In this document: one piece after another, positions 7,861 through 16,744 of the stretch
Layout: every line of letters starts with the position of its first letter
How positions within the stretch are numbered: position 1 is the stretch's first letter
Assembly: GCF_047495495.1 (NCBI RefSeq)
Contig: NZ_CP179930.1
Location: forward strand, 558,001 to 622,000
Source of the DNA: Zymobacter sp047495495
Lineage (GTDB): Bacteria; Pseudomonadota; Gammaproteobacteria; Pseudomonadales; Halomonadaceae
Length of the DNA: 64,000 nucleotides
Direction: 5' to 3'
Position numbers and translations under genes: made by a program
The notes under the pieces: generated by a model
What the model saw: the letters and a program-made list of their open reading frames with translations, nothing else
The model's database searches: none
Told to the model about the DNA's origin: nothing

Positions 7861-10236
7861 ATGGACGCTACACAGACTGATACCTCCCGAATCGTTGCAC
7901 AGTTGGCCCGCGAACTGGACGTCGCTGCTCAGCAGGTCAATGCCGCCGTCACACTGCTGGACGAAGGCGCTACAGTGCCGTTCATCGCGCGCTACCGTAA
8001 GGAAGTGACCGGGGGGCTGGACGACAACCAGCTGCGTGAGTTGGAAGAACGGCTGCGCTATCTGCGTGAACTGGAAGCGCGGCGCGATACGGTGCTGGCG
8101 GATATCGACGCTCAGGGCAAGCTGACCGATGCTCTGCGTGCGCAGATTACAGCGGCAGATACCAAGCAGCGTCTGGAAGACCTCTATCTGCCGTTTCGCA
8201 AGAAGCGCCGTACGCGTGCGCAGATGGCGCGCGAGGCAGGGCTTGAGCCGCTGGCCGATGCGCTGCTGGTTGATCCTTCCCTTGACCCGCTGGTGACCGC
8301 CGAGCCTTATGTGGCTGCCGCTGCGGCTATCGAAGGGGCGGATGTGCCTGATGCTAAGGCGGCGTTGGACGGAGCCAAGCAGATCCTGATGGAGCGTTTT
8401 GCCGAAGACGCCGAGCTGGCAGGCGTGCTGCGTGACCGCCTGTGGCAGGAGGGCATCCTTCAGTCGACGGTGCTGAGTGGCAAGGAGCAGGAAGGTGCCA
8501 AGTTCTCTGACTATTTCGAGCACAGCGAGCCGCTGGTTAAGGTGCCGTCTCATCGCGCCATGGCAATGTTCCGTGGACGTAACGAAGGCGTGATGTCGCT
8601 GGCGTTGAAATTCCCCGAAGAGATCGAAGGGCTGACCTCGCCTGCCGAAGCCGCCATTGCTAAAGCTGCAGGCATCGCGCCCGAGGCTGACCGTGCGGCC
8701 GATGCATGGCTTAAGGAAGTGGTGCGCTGGACATGGCGCGTCAAGCTGTACACCCGTCTTGAAACCGAACTGTTCGGCCGCCTGCGCGAGCAGGCTGAAG
8801 GCGCTGCGATCCAAGTGTTCGCCGAGAACCTCAATGACCTGCTGCTGGCCGCGCCTGCCGGTGCGCGTCCGACGCTGGGCCTTGACCCGGGGCTGCGTAC
8901 CGGGGTGAAGGTGGCGGTGATCGACGCCACGGGAAAGTTCGTCGATCATGCGACCATCTACCCGCATGCGCCGCACAAAAAGTGGGATCAGGCGCTACAG
9001 GTGCTGTCTGGGCTATGCCTGAAACATCAGGTTGAACTGATCGCCATTGGCAACGGCACGGCCAGTCGCGAAACTGATCGCTTGGCGGCCGAATTGGTAA
9101 AAGGGCTCAAGGATCGCTTGAACATCAGCAAGGTAGTGGTCAACGAAGCGGGGGCCTCCGTTTATTCGGCCTCGGCCTATGCGGCCCAGGAATTCCCCGG
9201 TCTGGACGTGACCATCCGTGGTGCCGTTTCCATTGCGCGCCGTCTGCAGGATCCGCTGGCCGAGCTGGTCAAGATCGAACCGAAATCCATCGGGGTGGGG
9301 CAGTATCAGCATGATGTGTCGCAGGTGGCGTTGGCGCGCTCGCTGGATGCGGTCGTGGAAGACTGCGTCAACGGCGTTGGGGTTGACCTGAACACGGCGT
9401 CGTCTGCGCTGCTGTCGCACGTATCCGGCCTCAACACCACTCTTGCGGGCAACATTGTGGCCTACCGCGATCGTGAGGGGGCTTTTGGGGATCGCCGCCA
9501 GCTGCTCAAGGTCGAGCGCATCGGTCCGAAGACCTTTGAGCAGTGTGCTGGTTTCCTGCGCATCCACGGTGCCGCAAATCCGCTGGATACGTCTGCCGTT
9601 CACCCGGAAGCTTATCCCGTCGTCGAACGCATTGCCGAACGCCATCAGCGTCCGGTGGCAGAGCTGATCGGCGACAGCAGTTTCCTCAAGCGTCTTGAAC
9701 CGGCCGATTACACCGATGAACGGTTCGGTGTCCCTACCGTGACCGATATCCTGCGTGAGCTGGACAAGCCGGGACGCGATCCGCGCCCGCGCTTCGAATT
9801 CGCAGAATTCCGTGAAGGGGTCGAGTCGCTCAACGACCTGGAACTTGATATGGTGCTGGAAGGGGTCATCACCAACGTGACCCACTTCGGCGCATTCGTC
9901 GATATTGGCGTGCATCAGGACGGTCTGGTGCATATCTCGGCAATGTCCGAGCGCTTTATCAGCGATCCGCGCGAAGTGGTGAAAGCGGGTGACATCGTCA
10001 AAGTGAAAGTGATGTCCGTCGATGTGCCGCGCAAGCGTGTAGGACTGTCAATGCGCATGAGCGATCAGGCTGAGCGCCACCCCGACGCCGAGAACACGTC
10101 TGCCGGTGCTGCGCGCCCGCATCGCCAGCATTCACCGCGCTCACGCACGTCTTCTTCGGCACCGTCTTCGCAGAGTGCTCCGATGGGGGCGCTGGGTGCA
10201 GCACTGCTGAAAGCCGGGGCTGCACGTCGCAAGTGA
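7861..10236 (+). CDS. tex: Tex-family RNA-binding transcription accessory protein
   Basis: A 791-residue Tex protein, a nucleic-acid-binding factor linked to transcription and RNA stability and homologous to eukaryotic Spt6. Domain order is visible: N-terminal helical Tex domain (from about residue 10), a YqgF/RNase H-like domain starting near 338 with TLGLDPGLRTG, tandem helix-hairpin-helix motifs around 508-570 (GLNTTLAGNIVAYRD, RIGPKTFEQCAGFL), and an S1 domain near 664-733 (GVITNVTHFGAFVDIG to KVKVMSVDVPRKRVGL). The last 60 residues are a low-complexity Ser/Ala/His/Arg tail. ATG 7861 follows AGG at normal spacing. Confidence 0.96.
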   Translation: MDATQTDTSRIVAQLARELDVAAQQVNAAVTLLDEGATVPFIARYRKEVTGGLDDNQLRELEERLRYLRELEARRDTVLADIDAQGKLTDALRAQITAADTKQRLEDLYLPFRKKRRTRAQMAREAGLEPLADALLVDPSLDPLVTAEPYVAAAAAIEGADVPDAKAALDGAKQILMERFAEDAELAGVLRDRLWQEGILQSTVLSGKEQEGAKFSDYFEHSEPLVKVPSHRAMAMFRGRNEGVMSLALKFPEEIEGLTSPAEAAIAKAAGIAPEADRAADAWLKEVVRWTWRVKLYTRLETELFGRLREQAEGAAIQVFAENLNDLLLAAPAGARPTLGLDPGLRTGVKVAVIDATGKFVDHATIYPHAPHKKWDQALQVLSGLCLKHQVELIAIGNGTASRETDRLAAELVKGLKDRLNISKVVVNEAGASVYSASAYAAQEFPGLDVTIRGAVSIARRLQDPLAELVKIEPKSIGVGQYQHDVSQVALARSLDAVVEDCVNGVGVDLNTASSALLSHVSGLNTTLAGNIVAYRDREGAFGDRRQLLKVERIGPKTFEQCAGFLRIHGAANPLDTSAVHPEAYPVVERIAERHQRPVAELIGDSSFLKRLEPADYTDERFGVPTVTDILRELDKPGRDPRPRFEFAEFREGVESLNDLELDMVLEGVITNVTHFGAFVDIGVHQDGLVHISAMSERFISDPREVVKAGDIVKVKVMSVDVPRKRVGLSMRMSDQAERHPDAENTSAGAARPHRQHSPRSRTSSSAPSSQSAPMGALGAALLKAGAARRK

Positions 10237-10261
10237 ACCTGTGCGGGCATTGACAGTCCAA

Positions 10262-10287
10262 CCTCGAAGCACCGGTGTGCTTCGAGG
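10262..10287 (+). terminator. Strong hairpin between tex and gshA
   Basis: An 11-bp perfect stem, CCTCGAAGCAC (10262-10272) with GTGCTTCGAGG (10277-10287), closes a CGGT loop 26 bases after the tex stop. There is no T tract, so termination may need Rho or the hairpin may protect the tex 3' end. Confidence 0.5.
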
Positions 10288-10331
10288 GATGACCAACGGA
10301 CGTACACCTATTGAGCAAGGAGCGCTAGCCT

Positions 10332-11924
10332 GTGCCGGATATGCTAACTCGCCTATTGGATGGGCTTAAAGGCCCGCTGGGGGATGGACTTCGCCCTATT
10401 CGACGCGGTATCGAACGTGAAGCACTGCGCGTTGATGCGGAAGGCTGCATTGCCCAGACACCGCATCCTGACGCGTTGGGTCACAAGCTCACTCATCCCT
10501 GGATCACGACGGACTATGCCGAATCATTGATGGAACTGGTGACGCCGGTCTGCGATAGCGCCCCTGAAGTGCTGGCGTTTCTGGCCGACCTGCATCACCA
10601 CGTGCTGCGGCATCTGCCAGAGGGCGAATGGCTGTGGCCTGCCAGCATGCCGGCGCGTCTGCCCAATGGTGGCGATAGCGTACAGATTGCTGACTATGGT
10701 TCCTCGCATTCTGGTGAACTTAAACACGTCTATCGCAAGGGATTGCGTCACCGCTATGGCAGCATCATGCAGTCCATCGCGGGCATTCATTACAACTTCT
10801 CGCTGACGCCTGAGTTCTGGCGCATTCTGCAAACGCTGGAAGGGGCCGACGATCAATCGCTCGACGATTATCGCACGGCGCGCTACTTCCATCTGATCCG
10901 TCAGTTCCGTCGCAACAGCTGGTTGCTGCTGTATCTGTTCGGTTCATCGGTGGCGGTCGACGACACATTCTTTACGGACATGACCGTGCCCGACGGCCTT
11001 GTACCTCACGGTCAACACACCCTGCTGTCTGAGCAGGCGACTTCACTGCGCATGAGCGACATGGGCTATCAGAACCGCGTGCAGAGTCAGCTCAAGGTAT
11101 GCTTCAACCGGCTGGACAGTTATATCCGCACGCTGAAGCAGGGGATCGAAACGCCGTGGCCGCCCTACGAGAAGATCGGGGTCAAGGTGAACGGCGAATG
11201 GGAGCAGATCAGCGACCATATTCTGCAGATCGAGAATGAATACTACTGTGACGTGCGGCCGAAACGTGTCGCGCATCGTGGACAAACACAGTTGCAGGCA
11301 CTGCATGACAACGGTGTGGAATACATCGAAGTGCGCTGTCTGGACATCAACCCTAACCTGCCGCTGGGCATCGATGAAACGCAGGTGCGCTTCCTCGACA
11401 CTTTCCTTACGTGGTGCCTGCTGTCACCGGGGGACTGGATCAACGAAGAGGAATGCCTGCGGTTGGATGACAACCGGGCGCGTGTGGCTACGGGCGGGCG
11501 GATTCAGGGTGGCGTGCTCTCCATCGAAGGCCGCATGGTGACGCTTGCGGAGCAGGCTACACTGCTGTTTGATCAGCTTGCTGACGTGGCAGCCTGCTTA
11601 GATGAGAGCGAAGAGGGTGAACCGCACCAGCAGGCGCTGCGTTCGCTGCGAGCAGGACTGAATGACCCGGCGCACACGGCGTCAGGTCAAGCCGCGGAAG
11701 CGCTGACGGCTACCGATGACGACTTAACGACGGTCGCTATGCGCCTAGCGCGGCAGCATGCTTCCACGCTGCGCGGCCAGCCGCTTAGCGATGAGATGGT
11801 GCAGCGTCTGGAAGAGAAGCGAGTGCAGTCCATTGCGGACGAACGCGCGCTGGTCGAGCATGATCAAGGCAGTTTCGATGATTATGTAGAGCGCTATCTG
11901 GCATCGGCGCGTCACCTTTCTTGA
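10332..11924 (+). CDS. gshA: Glutamate-cysteine ligase (type 1)
   Basis: Catalyses the ATP-dependent first step of glutathione synthesis, joining glutamate and cysteine. The 530-residue length fits the proteobacterial GshA class (E. coli 518). Family landmarks are IRRGIEREALRV near the N-terminus with the active-site glutamates, TTDYAESLMELVTPV, and SGIHYNFS-like IAGIHYNFSLTPEFW, followed by YIEVRCLDINP. The start is GTG 10332: AAGGAG at 10317-10322 sits 9 bases upstream of it but too far from the next ATG (10341). Likely monocistronic. Confidence 0.95.
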   Translation: MPDMLTRLLDGLKGPLGDGLRPIRRGIEREALRVDAEGCIAQTPHPDALGHKLTHPWITTDYAESLMELVTPVCDSAPEVLAFLADLHHHVLRHLPEGEWLWPASMPARLPNGGDSVQIADYGSSHSGELKHVYRKGLRHRYGSIMQSIAGIHYNFSLTPEFWRILQTLEGADDQSLDDYRTARYFHLIRQFRRNSWLLLYLFGSSVAVDDTFFTDMTVPDGLVPHGQHTLLSEQATSLRMSDMGYQNRVQSQLKVCFNRLDSYIRTLKQGIETPWPPYEKIGVKVNGEWEQISDHILQIENEYYCDVRPKRVAHRGQTQLQALHDNGVEYIEVRCLDINPNLPLGIDETQVRFLDTFLTWCLLSPGDWINEEECLRLDDNRARVATGGRIQGGVLSIEGRMVTLAEQATLLFDQLADVAACLDESEEGEPHQQALRSLRAGLNDPAHTASGQAAEALTATDDDLTTVAMRLARQHASTLRGQPLSDEMVQRLEEKRVQSIADERALVEHDQGSFDDYVERYLASARHLS

Positions 11925-12049
11925 CGTGGTAACGACCCCTTTGATGGTTAGGGTCAGAGCGGGGCATCTTCCGTGCCCGCTCATCTATGGATGTGCGTGA
12001 TGCACGACAGGTACGACAGAACAGGGACTACAGGAAAAGAGTAATCGAC

Positions 12050-12616
12050 ATGAGCAGACGATTGATGGGAATGTCAGGCCGCCTATGGTGCCTGATCGGG
12101 TTTCTGATGTGCGCTGGCATGATCGTATTTGCCTATATCCTCCAGCACGTCTTCGATCTGGAGCCTTGCCCTTTATGCATCTTCCAGCGTATCGCCGTGA
12201 TCGTAGCAGGGCTGTGCTTCCTGCCGGGCATCTTCTATCGCCCATACCGCAGTGCTGCTGTATGGGGCGGTTTAGCACTGCTGAGCTCGCTGGCGGGGAT
12301 CGCACTGGCCGCACGCCACTTGTGGCTGCAGAGCTTGCCTGCTGACCAGGTGCCGACCTGTGGTCCGCCGCTGGACTACATGCTGGAAAGCCTGCCGCTG
12401 TGGAACGTACTGCGCCAAGTGCTTTCCGGTTCCGGCGAATGTGCTGAGATTCACGGTATCTTCCTTGGCATCACCCTGCCGGGCTGGACGATGATTGGCT
12501 TTATCGCGCTTGGCGTTGTGGCCTGTGGCGCGCTGTTTTCAGCGTTCCGCAAGACCGATGGCCGCACGACACCGCCCAAAGATGATAAAGGTAACGCCCC
12601 GCGCTACGCTGCGTAA
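12050..12616 (+). CDS. dsbB: Disulfide bond formation protein B
   Basis: Inner-membrane quinone reductase that reoxidises periplasmic DsbA. The 188-residue protein has four hydrophobic segments and both essential cysteine pairs: Cys40-Cys43 in LEPCPLCIFQR in the first periplasmic loop, and Cys104 with Cys131 in the second loop (VPTCGPPLDYML, GSGECAEIHG). The start at 12050 follows CAGGAAAAGAG; the upstream in-frame 21 codons lack family similarity. It is followed at once by a strong terminator. Confidence 0.95.
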   Translation: MSRRLMGMSGRLWCLIGFLMCAGMIVFAYILQHVFDLEPCPLCIFQRIAVIVAGLCFLPGIFYRPYRSAAVWGGLALLSSLAGIALAARHLWLQSLPADQVPTCGPPLDYMLESLPLWNVLRQVLSGSGECAEIHGIFLGITLPGWTMIGFIALGVVACGALFSAFRKTDGRTTPPKDDKGNAPRYAA

Positions 12617-12634
12617 GCCTGCTGCCGAGTGCCG

Positions 12635-12666
12635 ACGCCCGCGAGTTTTTCGCGGGCGTTTTCGTT
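12635..12666 (+). terminator. Rho-independent terminator of dsbB
   Basis: ACGCCCGCGA (12635-12644) pairs with TCGCGGGCGT (12650-12659) around GTTTT and is followed by TTTTCGTTT. Confidence 0.9.
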
Positions 12667-12951
12667 TGGCTGGCAGCCTCCTAGTTTCTACCCCTTGCCT
12701 TTTAGAGAGAGGCCCCATTGCGGGCATCATACGGTGTTGAACCCACCGTCTTTACCTTCCATTTCTCTCTCAAAGGGTCAGTGTTAGCACACGTAGAAGG
12801 CCGTGCCTATCCAAGCCTAATGCCATGACATTGGCCGCTTGCGAAAGGAATCGGCGCTGTGCGACCATACGCGGCGCGCTGATCGTGCGGCTGAGTGCCG
12901 CCCGTTTATTGCGCGTTGTGTTGATTTGATATAGAGAAAGGACAATCTGGA

Positions 12952-13116
12952 ATGGCTGCATCGCATACCAATGCTGCGAAAAAGATGGTGATGAAAACCT
13001 GCTACCGCTCGCAAACAGAGAAACCGCGCAAAGGCAAAGGGGCTTATACCCGCAAAGCCAAGCACGCAAAGGCCGGCCCGTCCGGCCTTTCTTTTATCTG
13101 CGCCATGGTGGCCTGA
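12952..13116 (+). CDS. arfA: Alternative ribosome-rescue factor A
   Basis: A 54-codon gene. The product contains KPRKGKGAYTRKAKH, the conserved ArfA core (E. coli has KKGKGSYMRKGKH), after a basic N-terminal part. ArfA recruits RF2 to ribosomes stalled on non-stop mRNA and backs up tmRNA. AAAGGA (12937-12942) sits 9 bases before ATG 12952. A terminator-like hairpin lies inside the coding region (13068-13095), before the annotated TGA. This is the hallmark of arfA control: transcripts are cut or end within the hairpin, the truncated product is normally tagged by tmRNA, and it accumulates only when tmRNA fails. The fit of both core motif and hairpin makes the call strong. Confidence 0.87.
   Translation: MAASHTNAAKKMVMKTCYRSQTEKPRKGKGAYTRKAKHAKAGPSGLSFICAMVA
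13068..13095 (+). terminator. Terminator hairpin inside arfA
   Basis: AAAGGCCGG (13068-13076) pairs perfectly with CCGGCCTTT (13082-13090) around CCCGT, followed by CTTTT. It overlaps arfA codons 39-48, so transcripts ending or cleaved here have no stop codon. Confidence 0.85.
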
Positions 13117-13360
13117 CGCTGCGCATTCTGATGATACCTTTCCTCTTCTGTTCTTCCATCAGCTAGCACGCCGATTTTTACTCGTCATTATTATTAATCT
13201 TATTTGTGTGTTTAGTTGCTTCTTATCGCGCTTAATAATGGTTGTTGTAATGGCGCTATTCTGACATTTGTTGTGACAAAATGATTTTGAGATGTTATAT
13301 GTGTTTTTGTGTATAGTGTAATAGATAGTAGCCAATTAAAATTATAAAAAAGGTGCTCTA

Positions 13361-14263
13361 ATGCGAAAACTTAATGATGATGGTCGTTTTTTTATTAAAA
13401 GTTCAGAATCCCTAGTCCTTCACGCTTATCCCGATCCTCTTACCAAAGGCGAGCCATATACCATTGGTTATGGTCACACTGACCGTGGAAAAATAAAGCC
13501 TGGTGATCGTATAACGGAGCAGCAGGCAGATGAACTCTTCGATAAAGATATCGAGAAGTACGAACGTTGTGTATCGGATGCGGTTAAAGTTGAACTAACG
13601 GATGAACAATTCAGTGCCCTTGTTTCATTTTCATTCAATGTGGGAGCAACTGCTTTTCTAAACAGCACGCTCTTAAAGGAACTGAATAACGGCCATTATA
13701 CTGAAGCAGGAAACCAGTTTATTGTCTGGAATAAATCGAAAGGCAAGGTTTCGCCAGGCCTTACGAATCGGCGTCAGCATGAGCAGAATTTGTTTAACCA
13801 AGGTATCGTCAAGCAACGTCTTTCTTCTTCTAGCCTTGATGAGCTTACGTTACGTTCCATCTCTATATTTTCTGAGATGCAAGGCGTTAAACTCGATGAC
13901 CTTATGGCATTGTTTCGTAATGAGGAAGATATAAAAAAGAAAGAAATAGAGCACGATAAGTTATGGGAGCAATGGAACCAATCTACTTCTGATGTCAATC
14001 GTTGTTACGATATAGAAAAATATCATGATAAAGAAAATAAAATGTTAGAAGAATATAGAAAATTGGGCAACGAAATTATTGAACTGGCCCAGACATCGAT
14101 GAACATTAAATTGAAAATGCTTGCCGATTTCGAAAGTTGTACTGAATTATCATCCAGACGCTATCAAGAAGAAATGCAGAGTGATGAATATATAGCGTTG
14201 CAAAATGAAATGGAGAAGGATTTTGAAGATGACGATGATGAAGACGACGACGTCATCGTATAG
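13361..14263 (+). CDS. GH24 lysozyme with C-terminal helical acidic extension
   Basis: A 300-residue protein from an AT-rich patch. Residues 1-150 are a phage-type (GH24) lysozyme with the catalytic triad in place: Glu16, Asp25 and Thr34 (TIGYGHT). It also has the ALVSFSFNVGATAF helix and a final NRRQHEQNLF segment typical of the family. There is no signal peptide. Residues about 155-285 are predicted helical and charged, and the tail is nearly all Asp/Glu. No holin, spanin or other phage gene adjoins it, and no inhibitor gene was seen. AAGG lies 7-8 bases before ATG. It may be a stand-alone toxin or secreted effector and not a lysis protein; that is inference. Confidence 0.85.
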   Translation: MRKLNDDGRFFIKSSESLVLHAYPDPLTKGEPYTIGYGHTDRGKIKPGDRITEQQADELFDKDIEKYERCVSDAVKVELTDEQFSALVSFSFNVGATAFLNSTLLKELNNGHYTEAGNQFIVWNKSKGKVSPGLTNRRQHEQNLFNQGIVKQRLSSSSLDELTLRSISIFSEMQGVKLDDLMALFRNEEDIKKKEIEHDKLWEQWNQSTSDVNRCYDIEKYHDKENKMLEEYRKLGNEIIELAQTSMNIKLKMLADFESCTELSSRRYQEEMQSDEYIALQNEMEKDFEDDDDEDDDVIV

Positions 14264-14266
14264 CAA

Positions 14267-14299
14267 TCAAGGCCACTCCTCGTCAGGGAGTGGCCTTGA
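14267..14299. terminator. Hairpin between lysozyme and HAD genes
   Basis: TCAAGGCCACTCC (14267-14279) pairs with GGAGTGGCCTTGA (14287-14299), a 13-bp perfect stem between two convergent genes. It lacks a T tract on either strand, so function as a bidirectional terminator is likely but not certain. Confidence 0.6.
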
Positions 14300-14318
14300 G
14301 AGTCTAGAAAAAGGGATT

Positions 14319-14981
14319 CTAGCGGCGCAGTGAGATAATCGGCCAGCCGCGGGCGCGGGCCATATCCGCCAGCGTAGGGTCGGGGTCGACAGCGATGGGG
14401 TGGTCAACGTACTCCAGCAGCGGCAGGTCGTTGTGCGAGTCGGTGTAGCAGTAGATGCCCGCGCGTTCGATTTCCGGATGTTCGTCCAGCCACGCTTCAA
14501 GGCGGATAACCTTGCCTTCCTGAAAACTGGGCACACCAGAAATGCGGCCGGTATAGCGGCCCGTGGCGTCGGTCTCAAGGTCGATGGCGATCAGTTCGTC
14601 AGCACCCAGTGCGTTAGCGATCGGTTCGGTCACGAAGCGGTTGGTGGCCGTGATGATCATCAGGTAGTCGCCGCGGGCGCGGTGCTCTGCCAGCAGGGCC
14701 TGTGCCTTCGGTAGCATCAGCGGTTCGATCACCTCACGCATGAACTGGCGATGCCAAGCATCCAGTTGCTCGCGGGAGGCCTTTGCCAGCGGGGCGACAC
14801 AGAACGCCTGATACTCGGCGACATCAAGATCGCCTGCGGTATAGGCTCGCAGGTAACGATCATTTTCGGCGCGATGCTTCTTCTCATCGACGGCACCAAT
14901 AGAAATAAGAAACTCGCCCCAGGAATAGTCACTGTCACCAGCGATCAGGGTGTTGTCGAGGTCGAAAAGCGCAAGTCGCAC
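14319..14981 (-). CDS. HAD-superfamily phosphatase, SerB/CicA-like
   Basis: A 220-residue HAD subfamily IB hydrolase. Motif I is LALFDLDNTL near the N-terminus with the nucleophile Asp and the Dx(D/T) pattern, motif II is MIITATNRF, and motif III/IV is FQEGKVIRLEAWL then YCYTDSHNDLPLLEYVD. The family includes phosphoserine phosphatase-like enzymes acting on small phosphate esters or phospholipid intermediates; the substrate is not readable from sequence. I chose the GTG at 14981 because TGGAGG lies 8 bases upstream; the longer frame adds 11 residues without support. Divergent from rppH. Confidence 0.88.
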   Translation of the reverse strand: MRLALFDLDNTLIAGDSDYSWGEFLISIGAVDEKKHRAENDRYLRAYTAGDLDVAEYQAFCVAPLAKASREQLDAWHRQFMREVIEPLMLPKAQALLAEHRARGDYLMIITATNRFVTEPIANALGADELIAIDLETDATGRYTGRISGVPSFQEGKVIRLEAWLDEHPEIERAGIYCYTDSHNDLPLLEYVDHPIAVDPDPTLADMARARGWPIISLRR

Positions 14982-15170
14982 GATGGAGCCTCCAGGCAGA
15001 AAGGGAAAACGCACAATGACATGCTACGCGTCATCACACCATATTGTTGATGCTGTTTCATGCTTTATGGAAAAATGATGCCATGACAAGAGGCCCTTTG
15101 CCGAGGGGCATCTTCCATCTCCTTCGTCGGTCGCGGTTGGGCTGGCGCATTCTACGAGAGGAATGATCCC

Positions 15171-15638
15171 GTGATTGACCCGGATGGCTTCAGGCCCAAT
15201 GTTGGCATCATCATTGCCAATCGTGTTGGGCAAGTGCTCTGGGCACGGCGGGTAGGGCAAAATGCATGGCAGTTTCCCCAAGGTGGAATCAAGCCTCACG
15301 AGACGCCGCGTCAGGCGCTGTTTCGGGAACTTGAAGAGGAGATCGGGTTGTGTCCACAGGACGTTGAAGTGGTGGCCTGTACTCGAGGTTGGCTGCGCTA
15401 TCGCTTGCCGCGTCGCATGATCCGCATGCATTCCCGACCGCTGTGTATCGGGCAGAAGCAGAAATGGTTCCTTTTGCGCCTGAAAGGGCAGGAGTCCCAT
15501 ATCTGCATGAATAAAACGCCCGAACCGGAGTTCGATGGGTGGCGTTGGGTCAGCTACTGGTACCCGCTGGGACAGGTGGTACCCTTTAAACGCGAGGTCT
15601 ATCGACGCGCGCTTCACGAGCTAGCGCCGCGCCTGTAA
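15171..15638 (+). CDS. rppH: RNA pyrophosphohydrolase RppH
   Basis: Removes pyrophosphate from mRNA 5' ends and so starts RNase E-dependent decay. The 155-residue protein begins MIDPDGFRPNVGIIIAN, a near-universal RppH start, and carries the Nudix box at residues 38-60 (GGIKPHETPRQALFRELEEE and on). QFPQGGI, TRGWLRYRLP, GQKQKWFLL and the C-terminal VVPFKREVYRRAL segment are family landmarks. The GTG start has AGAGGAA at good spacing. Confidence 0.96.
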   Translation: MIDPDGFRPNVGIIIANRVGQVLWARRVGQNAWQFPQGGIKPHETPRQALFRELEEEIGLCPQDVEVVACTRGWLRYRLPRRMIRMHSRPLCIGQKQKWFLLRLKGQESHICMNKTPEPEFDGWRWVSYWYPLGQVVPFKREVYRRALHELAPRL

Positions 15639-15688
15639 AGGCGACTGCGTGAGGCACACAGGCTGATCCATCTGCTGTAAGCATCATC

Positions 15689-15730
15689 AGGAGCCTGGCC
15701 GGAAACGGTCAGGCTCCTTGTCTATCCTGC
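15689..15730 (+). terminator. Terminator after rppH
   Basis: A 13-bp stem with one G-U pair, AGGAGCCTGGCCG (15689-15701) with CGGTCAGGCTCCT (15706-15718), has a GAAA loop and is followed by a pyrimidine-rich stretch. Confidence 0.75.
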
Positions 15731-15874
15731 CCGCTGTCTTTTCTCAATTGCACCGTTGCTAGTGCGTTCATCCCGCTTCATGAGTAGGGTACACTGGGAA
15801 ACATCTATCCGTAGGCGTTGCCTGGAGTGCAGCGCATCTGCCATTCGTGGTTGCGATCAAGGAGCTAGGGGCAC

Positions 15875-16687
15875 ATGCATTACCCCAATTTCGATCCAGT
15901 GCTACTTCAACTGGGACCGTTCAAGGTGCATTGGTACGGTCTCATGTACGTTATCGGCTTTCTCGGTGCCTGGCTGTTGGCGCGCAGTCGCGCTCACCGA
16001 CTGGGTATTTCTCGGCAGGCCGTCTCCGACATGATCTTCTACGGTGCGCTGGGCGTTGTGCTGGGCGGGCGTCTGGGCTACGTGCTGTTCTACGGTCTTG
16101 ATCGTTTCTGGCAGGACCCGAGCTGGATCGTACGCGTGTGGGAAGGGGGCATGAGTTTCCACGGCGGTCTGATCGGGGTGCTGGTCGCTGCGCTGGTTTT
16201 CGCGCGTCGCCATCGTCTGGGATTTATTCAGCTGACGGACTTCATTGCTCCGATCGTTCCGGTGGGCCTAGGCGCGGGGCGTTTGGGCAACTTCATCAAT
16301 CAGGAGCTGCCGGGGCGTGAAAGCACCCTGCCGTGGGCCATTGATTATCCGCGCTATGGGGCGGTGCTGCGCCATCCTTCGGCCATCTATCAAGGGCTGA
16401 CGGAAGGGCTGGCGCTGTTCGTCATCCTATGGTGGGTATCGCGCAAGCCTCGTCAGCGTGGTCTGATGTCCGGGCTGTTCATGCTGTTGTATGGCGCGTT
16501 CCGCTTCTTCACCGAGTTCTTCCGCATGCCGGATGAACAGTTGGGCTTCGTGGCCTTCGGTTGGATGACGCGTGGGCAAGAGCTGTGCGTACCGATGATG
16601 CTGATCGGGTTGGCGCTGATCGTATGGTCGCGTAAGCAGCCCGTGGATCAGCCTGTCGTTGCTGATACAGCGTCCGACACGCCATAG
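15875..16687 (+). CDS. lgt: Prolipoprotein diacylglyceryl transferase
   Basis: Inner-membrane enzyme that transfers diacylglycerol from phosphatidylglycerol to the lipobox cysteine of prelipoproteins. At 270 residues, with about seven membrane segments, it has the Lgt signature GAGRLGNFINQELPGR near residues 133-150, the HWYG motif near residue 19, and FHGGLIG near 95. AAGGAG lies upstream of ATG 15875. In E. coli lgt also sits between rppH-ptsP and thyA, so the order rppH-lgt-thyA is conserved. Confidence 0.96.
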   Translation: MHYPNFDPVLLQLGPFKVHWYGLMYVIGFLGAWLLARSRAHRLGISRQAVSDMIFYGALGVVLGGRLGYVLFYGLDRFWQDPSWIVRVWEGGMSFHGGLIGVLVAALVFARRHRLGFIQLTDFIAPIVPVGLGAGRLGNFINQELPGRESTLPWAIDYPRYGAVLRHPSAIYQGLTEGLALFVILWWVSRKPRQRGLMSGLFMLLYGAFRFFTEFFRMPDEQLGFVAFGWMTRGQELCVPMMLIGLALIVWSRKQPVDQPVVADTASDTP

Positions 16688-16710
16688 CGGCTTTGTTTCT
16701 GAGGCACATG

Positions 16711-16744
16711 ACAGCCCCGATGTGTTTGCGCGCATCGGGGCTGT
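16711..16744 (+). terminator. Hairpin after lgt
   Basis: ACAGCCCCGATG (16711-16722) pairs with CATCGGGGCTGT (16733-16744), 12 bp, 24 bases after the lgt stop. The T tract is weak. Confidence 0.6.

Noticed and set aside
7852..8976. 374-codon minus-strand frame over tex
   Set aside because: Antisense shadow of a clear tex gene; no family resemblance.
13361..14263. Prophage around the lysozyme gene
   Set aside because: No holin, terminase, tail, integrase or attachment repeats; flanking genes are core.
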